NCBI RefSeq assembly: GCF_005889735.1
Contig: NZ_VCKY01000028.1
Location: forward strand, 1 to 64,000
Length of the DNA stretch: 64,000 nucleotides
From: Nonomuraea turkmeniaca
Lineage (GTDB): Bacteria; Actinomycetota; Actinomycetes; Streptosporangiales; Streptosporangiaceae
Direction: 5' to 3'
The notes under the pieces were generated by a model. That model worked only from the letters and a program-made list of their open reading frames with translations, had not been told where the DNA came from and made no database searches. The position numbers and the translations under genes were made by a program. Shown here one piece after another: positions 23,617 to 32,491 of this stretch. Position 1 is the stretch's first letter, and the number at the start of each line of letters is the position of its first letter.

Positions 23617-23838
23617 ATGCACGATGTCGTGCGGCCGTCGAAGACGGCGGCGATTATGGAACTCACGGCGGGCTATGACGCTTATGCCGATGCTTCCGAG
23701 TTCAGTTTGCCGGCCGAATCCGAGGCTCCCGCCGCCACGCCGGTGACGATTCTCGTCCTCGGCGGATTCGCCACCAGTTACGTGGTCAGCGGAATCGCCC
23801 GCAAGGCGTGGGACAGAACCTTCATCTTCGGTTGCTGA
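23617..23838 (+). CDS. class V lanthipeptide precursor peptide 2
   Basis: 73 aa from ATG 23617, with GGAGGGAGG just upstream. The leader carries KTAAIMELTAGYDAYADASE and SEAP, aligning over 31 positions without gaps with precursor 1. The core begins near ATPVTILVLGGF and ends DRTFIFGC. The single Cys is the last residue, which with a decarboxylase in the cluster predicts a C-terminal aminovinyl-(methyl)cysteine ring to Thr four residues inside. Ser and Thr in ATSYVVSG could become dehydro residues and, after reduction, D-alanine or D-aminobutyrate. The pair may be a two-peptide product or two separate products. Confidence 0.85.
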   Translation: MHDVVRPSKTAAIMELTAGYDAYADASEFSLPAESEAPAATPVTILVLGGFATSYVVSGIARKAWDRTFIFGC

Positions 23839-23854
23839 AAAGCCGGATGTAAGG

Positions 23855-23888
23855 GTGGGCAGGCGATATATGCAGGGCGCCTGCCCAC
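23855..23888 (+). terminator. hairpin between precursor genes and downstream enzymes
   Basis: GTGGGCAGGCG (23855-23865) pairs perfectly with CGCCTGCCCAC (23878-23888); a GCCGG/CCGGC pair outside can extend it. It lies 16 bases after the second precursor stop and before the methyltransferase. A partial terminator here would keep precursor mRNA in excess over enzyme mRNA. Confidence 0.55.
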
Positions 23889-23917
23889 ACCCGGCGCGTC
23901 ATGCCTCAAGGACATTC

Positions 23918-24946
23918 ATGCGAGATTCGAACGCCGACGACCTGACCGCGATGGCGGACCTGCTCACGCCGCTCGCCATCCGGGTCGCGGCCACGCTCCG
24001 CCTGGCGGACCACATGGCCGCGGGGGCGACGACGGGGACGGGCCTCGCCAAGGAGGCCGGCGCCCATCCCGCGACGCTGAAGAAGCTGCTGCGCTACCTC
24101 GTCTCCCGCGGGATCTTCCGGTGGAGCGAGGAACGCGGCTACGAGGTGACCGACCTCGGCGCCCCGCTGCTGGACGACGCGCCCGGCAGCGTACGAAGGA
24201 AGCTGAGCATGGACGGGCTGCTGGGCCTGGCCGAGCTGGGCCTGGTGGGGTTGCTGCACACCGTGCGCACGGGGGAGGCCGGCTACAAGGCGGCCTTCGG
24301 CAGGGACTTCTGGCAGGACGTGAGCGACGTGCCCGACGACGCCAATGTGCTGGCCGAGGAGGTGGCGAGCGGCCTGGCCGGAGACGGGCAGCTGATCGTG
24401 CACGCCTACGACTGGCTGGGCGTGCGCCGGGTCATGGACGTCGGGGGCGGCAACGGGACGTTGCTCATCGAGCTCGCCCGCACCCATCCCCACCTGCACG
24501 GCGCGGTGCTCGACCTGCCCGGCATGGCGCGGGCCGCGGCGCAGCGCATCGACCAGGCCGGCCTGGCCGACCGGTGCGAGGCGATCGAAGGCAGCTTCCT
24601 CGATCCGATCCCGCCGGGGTTCGACGTCTACCTCTTGTCGGCGATCCTGTGCGACTGGCCGGACGACGACGCCGTCAAGATCCTGCGCCGGTGCGGGGAG
24701 GCGGCCGGTGCGGACGGCCGCGTGCTCGTGGCCGACATGAACCTCATCTACGACGACGACGGGGACGCCGCCCGGATGAACCTTCTCCTGACCGGCACGG
24801 TCCCGGTGCCCGTACGCACGCTCAAGCAGCTCAAACGGCTCGGCACGGCGGCGGGCCTCGAGCTCTCGTGGGAGGGCCCGACGACGCGGAGGCGGACGCT
24901 CCTGGAGTTCCGCGCTGATCTATCCGGGCTGATCTATCCGCGCTGA
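23918..24946 (+). CDS. SAM-dependent methyltransferase (O-methyltransferase family fold)
   Basis: 342 aa. An N-terminal winged-helix dimerisation domain (about 1-100, with LLTPLAIRVAATLRLADHMA) precedes a Rossmann domain with VMDVGGGNGTLLIELA (SAM loop) and HGAVLDLPGM. Lexapeptide-type clusters carry such a protein (LxmM) that dimethylates the peptide N-terminus despite its O-methyltransferase fold; the same role is likely here. ATG 23918 is chosen with AAGGA 6 bases upstream; the open frame to 23855 lies in the hairpin. The last codons and stop lie in a 14-bp tandem repeat. Confidence 0.87.
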   Translation: MRDSNADDLTAMADLLTPLAIRVAATLRLADHMAAGATTGTGLAKEAGAHPATLKKLLRYLVSRGIFRWSEERGYEVTDLGAPLLDDAPGSVRRKLSMDGLLGLAELGLVGLLHTVRTGEAGYKAAFGRDFWQDVSDVPDDANVLAEEVASGLAGDGQLIVHAYDWLGVRRVMDVGGGNGTLLIELARTHPHLHGAVLDLPGMARAAAQRIDQAGLADRCEAIEGSFLDPIPPGFDVYLLSAILCDWPDDDAVKILRRCGEAAGADGRVLVADMNLIYDDDGDAARMNLLLTGTVPVPVRTLKQLKRLGTAAGLELSWEGPTTRRRTLLEFRADLSGLIYPR

Positions 24947-24994
24947 CCTATCCGGGCTGATCTATCCGCGCTGATTCATCCGGGCTCATTGACA
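24911..24994. repeat. six 14-bp tandem repeats around the methyltransferase stop codon
   Basis: Units of the type CGSGCTGATCTATC follow each other from 24911 to about 24994, alternating CGCG and CGGG, so the true period is 28 bp taken three times. The stop TGA at 24944-24946 is within the third unit, and further units follow it. Confidence 0.82.
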
Positions 24995-25018
24995 CGCACT
25001 CTCTTGGACAGGTGAGAA

Positions 25019-26860
25019 GTGGAACAGCAGGCGCCCACGAAGATCGTGGAAGAGCAACCAGCCACAGAGACCGCGGACGAGCGGCCGGCCGCGGAAGAGC
25101 AGCCCGCCACGCGGAAGCTCGCGCTCTCCCGCGAGATGACGGCCGGCAAGGCGAACCAGGTGGCCGCGATCGTGCTGCTGGCCCTGCTGTCGACCATCAC
25201 CACGCTCGCCCTGCCGCTGATCGGCGGGGCCTTCGTCGCCGAGCTCGAGAAGGGCGGCGGCGCGGTCACGTCGACCGCGCTGTGGATGGTCGCCGTCGGG
25301 CTGGCCGCGGCGATCACCGGGACCCTGTCCGGCTACCTGCTGTCCAAGCTCGGCATCGACCTCGTCACCAAGCTGCGCGTGCGCACGTTGAGGCACTCGC
25401 TGGGACTGCCGCTGAAGATCGCCAGGCGTGAGGGGACGGGCGACCTGGCGGCCCGGCTCACCTCCGACTCCTCCCAGGTGCGCGGCCTGACGGAGGTCGG
25501 GCCGCTGCAACTGCCCATGGCCGCGCTGCAGGTGGTCGCGACCCTCGTCATCATGGGCTTCCTTGACGGGATCCTGCTGCTGATGACGGTCGGATCGTTC
25601 CTGATCGCGATCGTCGGGGTCGCCTTCGTCGTCAAGGCGATCCGCAAGAAGTTCGAGGCACTCCAGGCGGGGGTCGGCAAGCTGTCCGACGACTTCGTCG
25701 CGACCTTGGAGTCGCTCACCGTCGTCAAGGCCCATCGTGCCGAGAGCAGGCTGGTGCGGAGCTTCTCCGAGCGGGCGGAGAACCTGGGCGGGCTCGAGAT
25801 CGCCGCCGCCCGGCTCGAGGCCATGGTCGTGCCGGTGATGACGCTGGCCCAGCAGGTCGCCCTGGTCGTCGTGATCATGGGTGGCGGCGTGCGCTACGTC
25901 GCCGGTGAGATCTCGCTGCCGAACCTCGTCTCGTTCCTGCTCCTGCTCCTGCAGCTGGCCGCTCCGCTGGTCATGGCCATCCAGGCCATCGGCGCCATCC
26001 AGGCCGGTCTGGTGGCCAAGCAACGTTTCGAGTCCGTCTTCTCGCTGCCGTACGAGCAGGTGGACGACCGCGCGGAGGACGGCGAGCCGGTGACGGTGGA
26101 GCCAGGAACCCCCGCGGTCGTGCTGCACGAGGTCGGCTTCGCCTACGAGGCGGGGCAGCCGGTGCTCGACGACGTCGGCTTCACCGTGCCGCCGAGCGGC
26201 CTGACCGCGATGGTCGGCAGGTCGGGGGCCGGAAAGACCACCGTGCTCGGCCTGATCGAGCGGTTCATGGAGCTCGACTCCGGGAAGATCTCGGTCTTCG
26301 GGCGTGAGGTGGCGGACTGGCCGCTGTCCGAGCTGCGCGGCCGGATCGCCTACGTCGACCAGTCCTTCACGCTGCTGCGCGACACGGTACGCAACAACCT
26401 GCTGCTCGGCCTCGACGAGAGCGTGCCGGACGAGGTCCTGCTCCACGCGCTGGAGCAGGTCGGCCTGCGGGAGGAGATCGCCGCGCTGCCCCAGGGACTC
26501 GACACGCGCATCGGCGGCGAGAACGACCTGTCGGGCGGGCAGCGGCAGCGCCTCGCCCTGGCCGGCGTGCTGCTCAGCGACGCCCGGCTGGTGCTGCTCG
26601 ACGAGCCGTCCTCCCAGCTCGACAGCCTCAACGAGGGCCGGCTCCGCGAGGTCGTCGACCGGCTCGCCGAGGACCGGGCGGTCCTGGTCGTCGCGCACCG
26701 CCTGTCCACCGTCCAGCATGCCCGCCACGTCATCCTCCTCGACCGGGGGAAGGTGCTGGCGCAGGGGACGCACGAGCGGCTGATGAGCGAGTGCGAGCCC
26801 TACGCCGACCTCGTACGCGGCCAGATGATCCGCCCCGTGGATTCCGTACCGGCTTCCTGA
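25019..26860 (+). CDS. ABC transporter, fused permease-ATPase (exporter)
   Basis: 613 aa. After a 40-residue acidic head, six membrane helices span about residues 50-330. The ATPase domain follows with Walker A GRSGAGKTT, signature DLSGGQRQRLALAG, Walker B LVLLDEPSSQLD and switch His in VVAHRLSTVQHA, all intact. There is no C39 peptidase domain, so leader cleavage must be done by another protein, probably the M16 protease at 29412. It should export the lanthipeptide. GTG 25019 follows AGGTGAG. Confidence 0.9.
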   Translation: MEQQAPTKIVEEQPATETADERPAAEEQPATRKLALSREMTAGKANQVAAIVLLALLSTITTLALPLIGGAFVAELEKGGGAVTSTALWMVAVGLAAAITGTLSGYLLSKLGIDLVTKLRVRTLRHSLGLPLKIARREGTGDLAARLTSDSSQVRGLTEVGPLQLPMAALQVVATLVIMGFLDGILLLMTVGSFLIAIVGVAFVVKAIRKKFEALQAGVGKLSDDFVATLESLTVVKAHRAESRLVRSFSERAENLGGLEIAAARLEAMVVPVMTLAQQVALVVVIMGGGVRYVAGEISLPNLVSFLLLLLQLAAPLVMAIQAIGAIQAGLVAKQRFESVFSLPYEQVDDRAEDGEPVTVEPGTPAVVLHEVGFAYEAGQPVLDDVGFTVPPSGLTAMVGRSGAGKTTVLGLIERFMELDSGKISVFGREVADWPLSELRGRIAYVDQSFTLLRDTVRNNLLLGLDESVPDEVLLHALEQVGLREEIAALPQGLDTRIGGENDLSGGQRQRLALAGVLLSDARLVLLDEPSSQLDSLNEGRLREVVDRLAEDRAVLVVAHRLSTVQHARHVILLDRGKVLAQGTHERLMSECEPYADLVRGQMIRPVDSVPAS

Positions 26861-26873
26861 AACAGGAGTGATG

Positions 26874-27848
26874 ATGCCCAGCCTTTCTGTCTTGTTGCCG
26901 ATGATGCCCACCCGGCACGAGCAGATCCTGTCCTTCGCCGCCCTGGTGCAGTGGACCGGCGCGCTGCGCCTGTGGCAGGGCCAGGCCCTGTCGCTCGACG
27001 CGCACCACAGCTTCGTCTTCGCCGCGGGCGCCGGCTTCAGGGTCCCGATGGGCACGGGCGTCTCGCTCATGCCGCTGAAGCACCCGCACGACGCGGCCGT
27101 GCACGCCCGGTCCGTCGCCGTGGCCTCCGGCCACCCGTTCGTCGCCGGGATCGGCCCGGGCGGGATCGACTTCCAGCGCAACATCGCCGGCGCCGCGTAC
27201 GGCAGCCAGTTGAAGGCGGTCAGGGAGTACGTCACCGCGATGCGCGGCCTCCTCGACGGCGAGGAGGTGGACCTGGACGGGGAGCACTTCACCGCCCACG
27301 ACGTGCTGCCGCCCCTGCCGACCCCGCCCGTGGAGATCGGCCTCGGCGTGCTGCGCCCGGCGATGGCCCGGCTGGCCGGCGAGATCGCCGATGTGGCGAT
27401 CACCTGGCTCACGCCCGCCTCCTACATACGCGACGTGATCGTCCCCGCGATCGAGGAAGGCGCGAAGGAGGCGGGGCGTCCTCTGCCCCGCCTGGTGGCG
27501 ATGGTGCCGATGTACGTGGCCCAGCCCGACCGGGACCCGACCCGCATCGTGCTGCAGTCCAACGCCGGGCACCTCATGCTGCCCCACTACGTCGACATGC
27601 TGACCAGGTCCGGCATCGAGATCGACCCGCAGCAGCCGGTCGAGACCGTGAAGCGGCTGATCAGCGGCGGGGCGTTCCTGACCGGGGACCCGGAGGACCT
27701 CGGCCGGCAGATCGGCGAGTTCCACGCCGCGGGCGTGGACGAAGTGGTGATCAACCTGACCGGGGTGGCCGCCTCCTACGGGCCGCAGACGGCGCTGTCG
27801 GAGATCGAGAGCATCCTGGGCAGCGCTGGTGGTGAGGCCACGCCGTGA
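26874..27848 (+). CDS. LLM-class (F420-type) reductase, LxmJ-like
   Basis: About 324 aa, TIM-barrel luciferase-like fold (PMGTGVSLMPLKHPHDAAVHA, FVAGIGPGGIDFQRNI). In lexapeptide biosynthesis the F420H2-dependent enzyme LxmJ reduces dehydroalanine to D-alanine; a member of the same superfamily inside this cluster suggests that step. ATG 26874 is preferred with AGGAG five bases upstream; ATG 26871 and GTG 26868 are alternatives. The stop overlaps the next GTG by 4 bases. Flavin rather than F420 as cofactor cannot be excluded from sequence alone. Confidence 0.87.
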   Translation: MPSLSVLLPMMPTRHEQILSFAALVQWTGALRLWQGQALSLDAHHSFVFAAGAGFRVPMGTGVSLMPLKHPHDAAVHARSVAVASGHPFVAGIGPGGIDFQRNIAGAAYGSQLKAVREYVTAMRGLLDGEEVDLDGEHFTAHDVLPPLPTPPVEIGLGVLRPAMARLAGEIADVAITWLTPASYIRDVIVPAIEEGAKEAGRPLPRLVAMVPMYVAQPDRDPTRIVLQSNAGHLMLPHYVDMLTRSGIEIDPQQPVETVKRLISGGAFLTGDPEDLGRQIGEFHAAGVDEVVINLTGVAASYGPQTALSEIESILGSAGGEATP

Positions 27849-29428
27849 ACACGCCGTCCACCGGGCCGTTCACCGGGCCGTTCACCGGGCCTCTGTCGGA
27901 CGCCGCCTACTCCCGGCTGCTGCTCGTCGCCACGGGCTCCCTGGCGGCGCGCAACCTGCCGTTCGCGCTGACCCTGCTCCGCGAGTCCCGGCCGGGGCTG
28001 AGCATCAGGGTGGTCGTCACACGTAGCGCGGAGCGGTTCGTCACGCGCGCGGCCCTGGCGCCCGAGGCGGAGGTCATGGTGGACGAGTGGCCGGACGACG
28101 CCGCGCCGGCCCGCCACGTCGACTGGGCCGAGTGGGCGCAGGTCATCGTCGTCTACCCGATGACCCTGCACTTCATGGGCCGCCTGGCGCTCGGCCTCGC
28201 CGACAGCCCGGCGCTGCTGGCCGCGCAGTGCACGCGGGCGCTCGTCGCCCTGGCGCCGGCCCTGCCGCCCGGAGGGCTGGAGAGCGCCGCCTACCAGTCG
28301 CACTGGAGCACCCTGAGCGCCCGGCCGAACGTGCTGCTCGTCCCTCCGCGCCCCGGGATCAGCATCGCGACCGGGCGGCCGGACTCGTGGTTGTCGACGC
28401 TGGCGCAGGCCATCGAGGCGGTCGACGCACGATGGGAGGAGCACACCCGCCGGGACGCCCCAGGGGCGTACAGCACGGGGGCGGACGGCACGGGTCACCT
28501 GTTGATGGAGGTGGCGCCCGACGCCGGAGGGTTCGTCTGGCGCCGCAGGCCGGGGCGGCTCGCGCACAGCGCGTTCGCGCCCGTCCATCCCGCGCTGAAC
28601 GGCAAGCTCGCCGGGCTGCTCGACGGCGCGGACGTACGTCCGGCTCGGGGCTCTCAGGACGGCGCGGACGCGCGGCCGGCTCCGGGCGAGCAGGACGGCG
28701 CGGACGTACGGCTTGCGCCGGGCGAGCAGGACGGCGAGTCCCGTGTCTACCGCGTGGGCGGCGCGGAGTCCGCGGCGCAGATGTTGCTGCGCGACGGGCC
28801 CGGGGAGCCGCTCGAACGGCTGCTGCGCGGCCTCGGCCGGGCACTGCGCGAGCTGCACGCCCTCGCACCGGGTGACGTCACCGGCCCGCCCCGCGCGCTG
28901 CGGAGGCTCCAGGAGTGGCTGGCCGGCCGCTCACCGAGCGCGACGGCGGCCGCGGCCGGCGCCGCGCTGGCCGACCGGCTCGGGGCCAAATCCTGGGACC
29001 GGCTCCGCGGCTGGTGCGCCGAGCAGGACGCCGATCCCGCCGTCGTGCTCTCCCACGGCGCGCCGGGCCTGGGCTCGCTCGCCGTGGACCCGGACAAGGG
29101 CACCGGCGAGCTGCTGATCGGCGAGGACCTGTGCGCCGCGCCCTGGTATCACGACCTCGCCTGGATCGCCGGGGAGCTCGTCGAGATGCGGTGGCTGCAC
29201 GAGGGCGACCCACAGGAGTGGCAGCGCCTGCTCGACGCGCTCTTCGAGGGGTACGGCCGGGACCTGGGCGAGGCCACGAACCGGCTCGTGGCCCTGCGCA
29301 TCGCCCTCCACCTACACGACATATCCGCTTACGTCGGTCTTGACGCTTCGCTACTCGCCGCGTACGCCGGATTCCTTGATTTTCTGGTCAATCTCGATGG
29401 AGGATCGCCGCATGCCCGGAATTCATAG
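27845..29428 (+). CDS. flavoprotein cysteine decarboxylase fused to an LxmX-like domain
   Basis: 527 aa. Residues about 17-195 are an EpiD/LanD-like flavoprotein: RLLLVATGSLAARNLPFALT, VVVTRSAERFV, and late ESAAYQSHWSTL. Such enzymes oxidatively decarboxylate a C-terminal Cys to an aminoenethiol. A linker of three 12-residue repeats (260-295) joins a second domain (about 300-527) with a phosphotransferase fold: VLSHGAPGLGSLAVD and PWYHDLAWIAGEL, in which the usual catalytic HGD is HGA, so kinase activity is doubtful. This half resembles LxmX-type class V synthetase subunits. GTG 27845 overlaps the LLM stop; the last 17 bases overlap the M16 gene. The N-terminus has a small TGPF repeat. Confidence 0.8.
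   Translation: MNTPSTGPFTGPFTGPLSDAAYSRLLLVATGSLAARNLPFALTLLRESRPGLSIRVVVTRSAERFVTRAALAPEAEVMVDEWPDDAAPARHVDWAEWAQVIVVYPMTLHFMGRLALGLADSPALLAAQCTRALVALAPALPPGGLESAAYQSHWSTLSARPNVLLVPPRPGISIATGRPDSWLSTLAQAIEAVDARWEEHTRRDAPGAYSTGADGTGHLLMEVAPDAGGFVWRRRPGRLAHSAFAPVHPALNGKLAGLLDGADVRPARGSQDGADARPAPGEQDGADVRLAPGEQDGESRVYRVGGAESAAQMLLRDGPGEPLERLLRGLGRALRELHALAPGDVTGPPRALRRLQEWLAGRSPSATAAAAGAALADRLGAKSWDRLRGWCAEQDADPAVVLSHGAPGLGSLAVDPDKGTGELLIGEDLCAAPWYHDLAWIAGELVEMRWLHEGDPQEWQRLLDALFEGYGRDLGEATNRLVALRIALHLHDISAYVGLDASLLAAYAGFLDFLVNLDGGSPHARNS
28622..28729. repeat. 36-bp repeat coding the interdomain linker
   Basis: Three in-frame copies starting GACGGCGCGGACG, encoding DGADVRPARGSQ and two variants. 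They lie between the flavoprotein and LxmX-like domains and give a flexible charged hinge. Confidence 0.82.
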
Positions 29429-31985
29429 GCGGACGCTGTCGAACGGGCTGAAGCTGCTGGTGACGCCGGTCGCGGGCACTTCCCGGGTCGCCGTCGCGGT
29501 CCATTACCGCGTGGGCTTCCGCGTCGAGCCTCCGGGCATGGAGGGCTTCGCCCACCTGTTCGAGCACCTGATGTTCGTCGGCAGCCAGAGCCTGCCCGAC
29601 GGCGCGTTCTTCGACCACGTGCGGGACACGGCGGGCATGGCGAGCGGGCGCACGCACCAGGACTACACGGAGTTCTACCAGGTGGTGCCGCGCTCGGCGC
29701 TCGATCAGGCGCTGTTCAGCGAGGCCGACCGGATGCGCGCCCCGAGCTTCACGCAGGAGGCGCTGACCGGGCAACTGGCCGGCGTCGCGGCCGAGATCCG
29801 CGAGATGATCGTCGAACGGCCCTACGGCGGCATGCCGTGGCCGCACATGGCGGGCCTGCTCTACACGTCGTTCGCCAACGCGCATGACGGCTACGGGGAT
29901 CCCGACCAGCTGAAGAAGGCGACGCTGGAGGACTGCGAGGAGTTCTTCGCCCGCTACTACACGCCGGGCAACGCGGTGGTCAGCGTGGCCGGCGACGTCG
30001 ATCCCGACGACGTGGCGGCCCGCGTGGAGCGCCATTTCGGCGACATCCCCGCGCGGGCGGCGGCCCCGCAACCCGACCTGGCCGAGCCCGGGTTCTTCAT
30101 GGACCAGACCGCCTCCTTCACCGAGCCGGGCATCCCGGCCACCGCGATCACCATCGGGCAGTGGCTGCCCGACCCGGCCGCCGACCTGCCGGGCTACCTC
30201 GCCCACGTCGTCCTGGCCCGCATGATGGCCAGGCAGATCACCCCGGACGGCACGTCCGCGGTCAGCACGAGTTGCGGGTTCTTCGGCCCGCTCGACGCCC
30301 GTGCGCCGGACGCGCTGCTCCTGACCGTGCTCGTGCCGCCGGCCACGCCGGCCGTGCAGATGGTCGGAGCCGTACGTACGCAGTGGGGCATGTGGTCCAA
30401 GGGCGACATCTCCGGCGAGGTGTCCGCGGCCGTCAACGAGCTGGTGTCCGAGCATCACCGCGACCACGACGACCTCGAGACACGGTGCCGCGCGATCGGC
30501 CGCATGGAGACCCTCTTCGACCGGGCCGAGCTGCTCGACGAGCTGCCGGGGCTGCTCGGCGAGGTGACCCCGGCGCAGGTCGCCAAGGCGGCGACGCGCC
30601 TGCACGGCGCGGCCTGCGCGGTCATGACGATCGAGCCGGGCCGCAGGCGGACACGGCCGAAGCCCGGGCACACGGAGCGGGCCGAACGCGAGCCCGGCCA
30701 GGCCGTCAGGATCCCGGAGCCGGTGGGCGGGCCGAGGACCGTGCCGGCGCGGGAGCACCAGCCGCGCCCCGTGCTGGGCGAGCACGCCGAGGCCGCATTC
30801 GGCAACGGGCTGCGGGCCGTCGCCATCCGCACGGGCGGCGCGCCCGTGGTGGAGCTCCGCCTGCGTGTCCCCGCCGGGCCCGCGGGCTGGCGGCGCCCGG
30901 ACCACATGGAGCTCCTGGCGCACGTGCTCGGCCGGCGCGCCCGCGTGGGCCTGCACGCCCGAGGCGCGGGCGGCGAGCTGACCGTCAGGACGGATGGCCA
31001 GTGGCTCGACGTCGGCGGATACGCCGTCGCGGACGGGCTGGACGCGTGGCTCGCCGTGCTGTCGGAGGTCCTCACGCCGGCGGCCGCGGCCGAGCCGTTG
31101 TCACAGGGCCGGTCCCTGCTGCGTGGCCGCACGCCCGGGCGGATCGCCGACGACGCGTTGCGCGCGTACCTGCTCGGGCCCGCGCCGTCGGAGCCGGCCG
31201 GGCTCGCCGACGTGCACCGGACCGTGCTCGTGCCCGAGGGTGCGTCGTTCGTCGCCGTGGGGAACGCCGACCCCGCCCGGCTGCTCTCCCGGCTGGAAGA
31301 GGCTCTGGCCTGGTGGGAGACCCAGGAGCGGGCACAGCCGGCGCCCGCCGCCGGCGCCGCCTCCGACGGCGGGATCCTGCTCCTCCCCAGGGAGGACCTC
31401 TCGAACGTCGTGGTGACCTTCAGCGCCCCTGAGCCGCCTGACGGCCCGGACGACGTGGCACGGTATCTCGCGACCGGAGTGCTCGGCCGGTATCACCGCA
31501 ACCGCTCCATCCGCGACGCCCCCGGCACGACCGGCCTGGGGGCCAGCGGCTATGAGGCGTTCCTCGGCCGCGACGTCCTCCTCGATTTCCCGCGGGCCTA
31601 CATCCAGGTCATGCGGCCGAAGGAGCAGGTGCCGGACGTGTTCACCGAGGTCCTGGACAGGCTGCCCGAGCTCACGGCCAAGCAGCCGGAGCCCGTCGAG
31701 CTCGAGCGGGCCAGGGAGTACTGCGTCATGGAGATGTTGTGGGGTCTCGATTCGCCCGCGAAGATCGCCGATCTCGTCCGCGTCGGGGTCTCGTTCGGCC
31801 AGGGAGCCGGTCTCCTCACCCGCCTGTACGACCGGCTCGGGCAGATCACCACCGACGAGGTGGTGGCGGCGGCGGTCAGCACGTACGGGCGGATGCCCCT
31901 GCCGAGCGTGGTCGTCGGGGACATCGAGGCGGACTGGCTGGCGGACGAGATCGAGCGCGAGGTCACCGAACTGGAAGGAACGTGA
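29412..31985 (+). CDS. M16 family zinc metalloprotease, full-length two-half form
   Basis: 857 aa. The inverted zinc motif is HLFEHLMF (about residues 47-54), with the third ligand Glu in the EIREMIVERP region (about 130). Both M16 halves are present; the second (about 470-857) lacks the zinc motif, as usual. Class V clusters often carry M16 or similar proteases for leader removal, the likely role here since the exporter lacks a peptidase domain. No signal peptide is seen, so it acts in the cytoplasm. ATG 29412 is set by GGAGG eight bases upstream; the frame is open to 29340. It overlaps the previous gene by 17 bases. Confidence 0.9.
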   Translation: MPGIHRRTLSNGLKLLVTPVAGTSRVAVAVHYRVGFRVEPPGMEGFAHLFEHLMFVGSQSLPDGAFFDHVRDTAGMASGRTHQDYTEFYQVVPRSALDQALFSEADRMRAPSFTQEALTGQLAGVAAEIREMIVERPYGGMPWPHMAGLLYTSFANAHDGYGDPDQLKKATLEDCEEFFARYYTPGNAVVSVAGDVDPDDVAARVERHFGDIPARAAAPQPDLAEPGFFMDQTASFTEPGIPATAITIGQWLPDPAADLPGYLAHVVLARMMARQITPDGTSAVSTSCGFFGPLDARAPDALLLTVLVPPATPAVQMVGAVRTQWGMWSKGDISGEVSAAVNELVSEHHRDHDDLETRCRAIGRMETLFDRAELLDELPGLLGEVTPAQVAKAATRLHGAACAVMTIEPGRRRTRPKPGHTERAEREPGQAVRIPEPVGGPRTVPAREHQPRPVLGEHAEAAFGNGLRAVAIRTGGAPVVELRLRVPAGPAGWRRPDHMELLAHVLGRRARVGLHARGAGGELTVRTDGQWLDVGGYAVADGLDAWLAVLSEVLTPAAAAEPLSQGRSLLRGRTPGRIADDALRAYLLGPAPSEPAGLADVHRTVLVPEGASFVAVGNADPARLLSRLEEALAWWETQERAQPAPAAGAASDGGILLLPREDLSNVVVTFSAPEPPDGPDDVARYLATGVLGRYHRNRSIRDAPGTTGLGASGYEAFLGRDVLLDFPRAYIQVMRPKEQVPDVFTEVLDRLPELTAKQPEPVELERAREYCVMEMLWGLDSPAKIADLVRVGVSFGQGAGLLTRLYDRLGQITTDEVVAAAVSTYGRMPLPSVVVGDIEADWLADEIEREVTELEGT

Positions 31986-31987
31986 TC

Positions 31988-32491
31988 GTGACACAGCAGG
32001 CCGAAGCGGTACGCCTGAGACCGCCCCAGAACGCCGTGCACCCCCGGGCGATCACGATGTGGACCACCCGGTCCGCCGTGGCGTACGGGCTGGTGGCGCT
32101 GGTGCTCGCCGGCCTGGCGGCGTTCGTCGACGGGGCGGGCACACTCTTCGCGGTGCTCGCGTTCCTGACGGCTCTGGCCGGCGCCTGCTACGCGGTCGTG
32201 GTGCCGCGGTGGCGTTACCGCGTGCATCGCTGGGAGGTGACGGACGACGCCGTCTACACGAGCTCCGGCTGGTTGTGGCACCAGTACCGGGTGGCGCCGA
32301 TGTCGCGCATCCAGACGGTGGACACCATGCGGGGCCCCTTCTACCAGCTGTTCAAGCTGTCGGCGGTGACCGTGACGACCGCGTCGGCGATGGGGCCGCT
32401 GCGGATCGACGGCCTGGACGAGGAGTTCGCCAGAGACCTGGTGGACCGGCTCAACAGGGTGACCCAGGCGACGCCGGGAGACGCGACGTGA
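31988..32491 (+). CDS. bacterial PH-domain membrane protein (YdbS-like)
   Basis: 167 aa. Two helices (about 28-46 and 52-72) precede a bPH2 domain with WEVTDDAVYTSSGWLWHQYR and RIQTVDTMRGPFYQLFKL. GTG 31988 is taken, nine bases after GGAAGG; GTG 31982, overlapping the M16 stop, is the alternative. Its stop overlaps the next GTG by 4 bases. YdbS/YdbT pairs usually stand outside biosynthetic clusters; in Bacillus they have been linked to resistance to other cells' antimicrobial peptides, so self-protection is a reasonable idea here. Confidence 0.85.
   Translation: MTQQAEAVRLRPPQNAVHPRAITMWTTRSAVAYGLVALVLAGLAAFVDGAGTLFAVLAFLTALAGACYAVVVPRWRYRVHRWEVTDDAVYTSSGWLWHQYRVAPMSRIQTVDTMRGPFYQLFKLSAVTVTTASAMGPLRIDGLDEEFARDLVDRLNRVTQATPGDAT

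Noticed and set aside
24986-27412. 808-aa minus frame opposite the exporter
   Set aside because: Antisense shadow: His/Gln/Asp-rich, no motifs, covers a clear ABC transporter.
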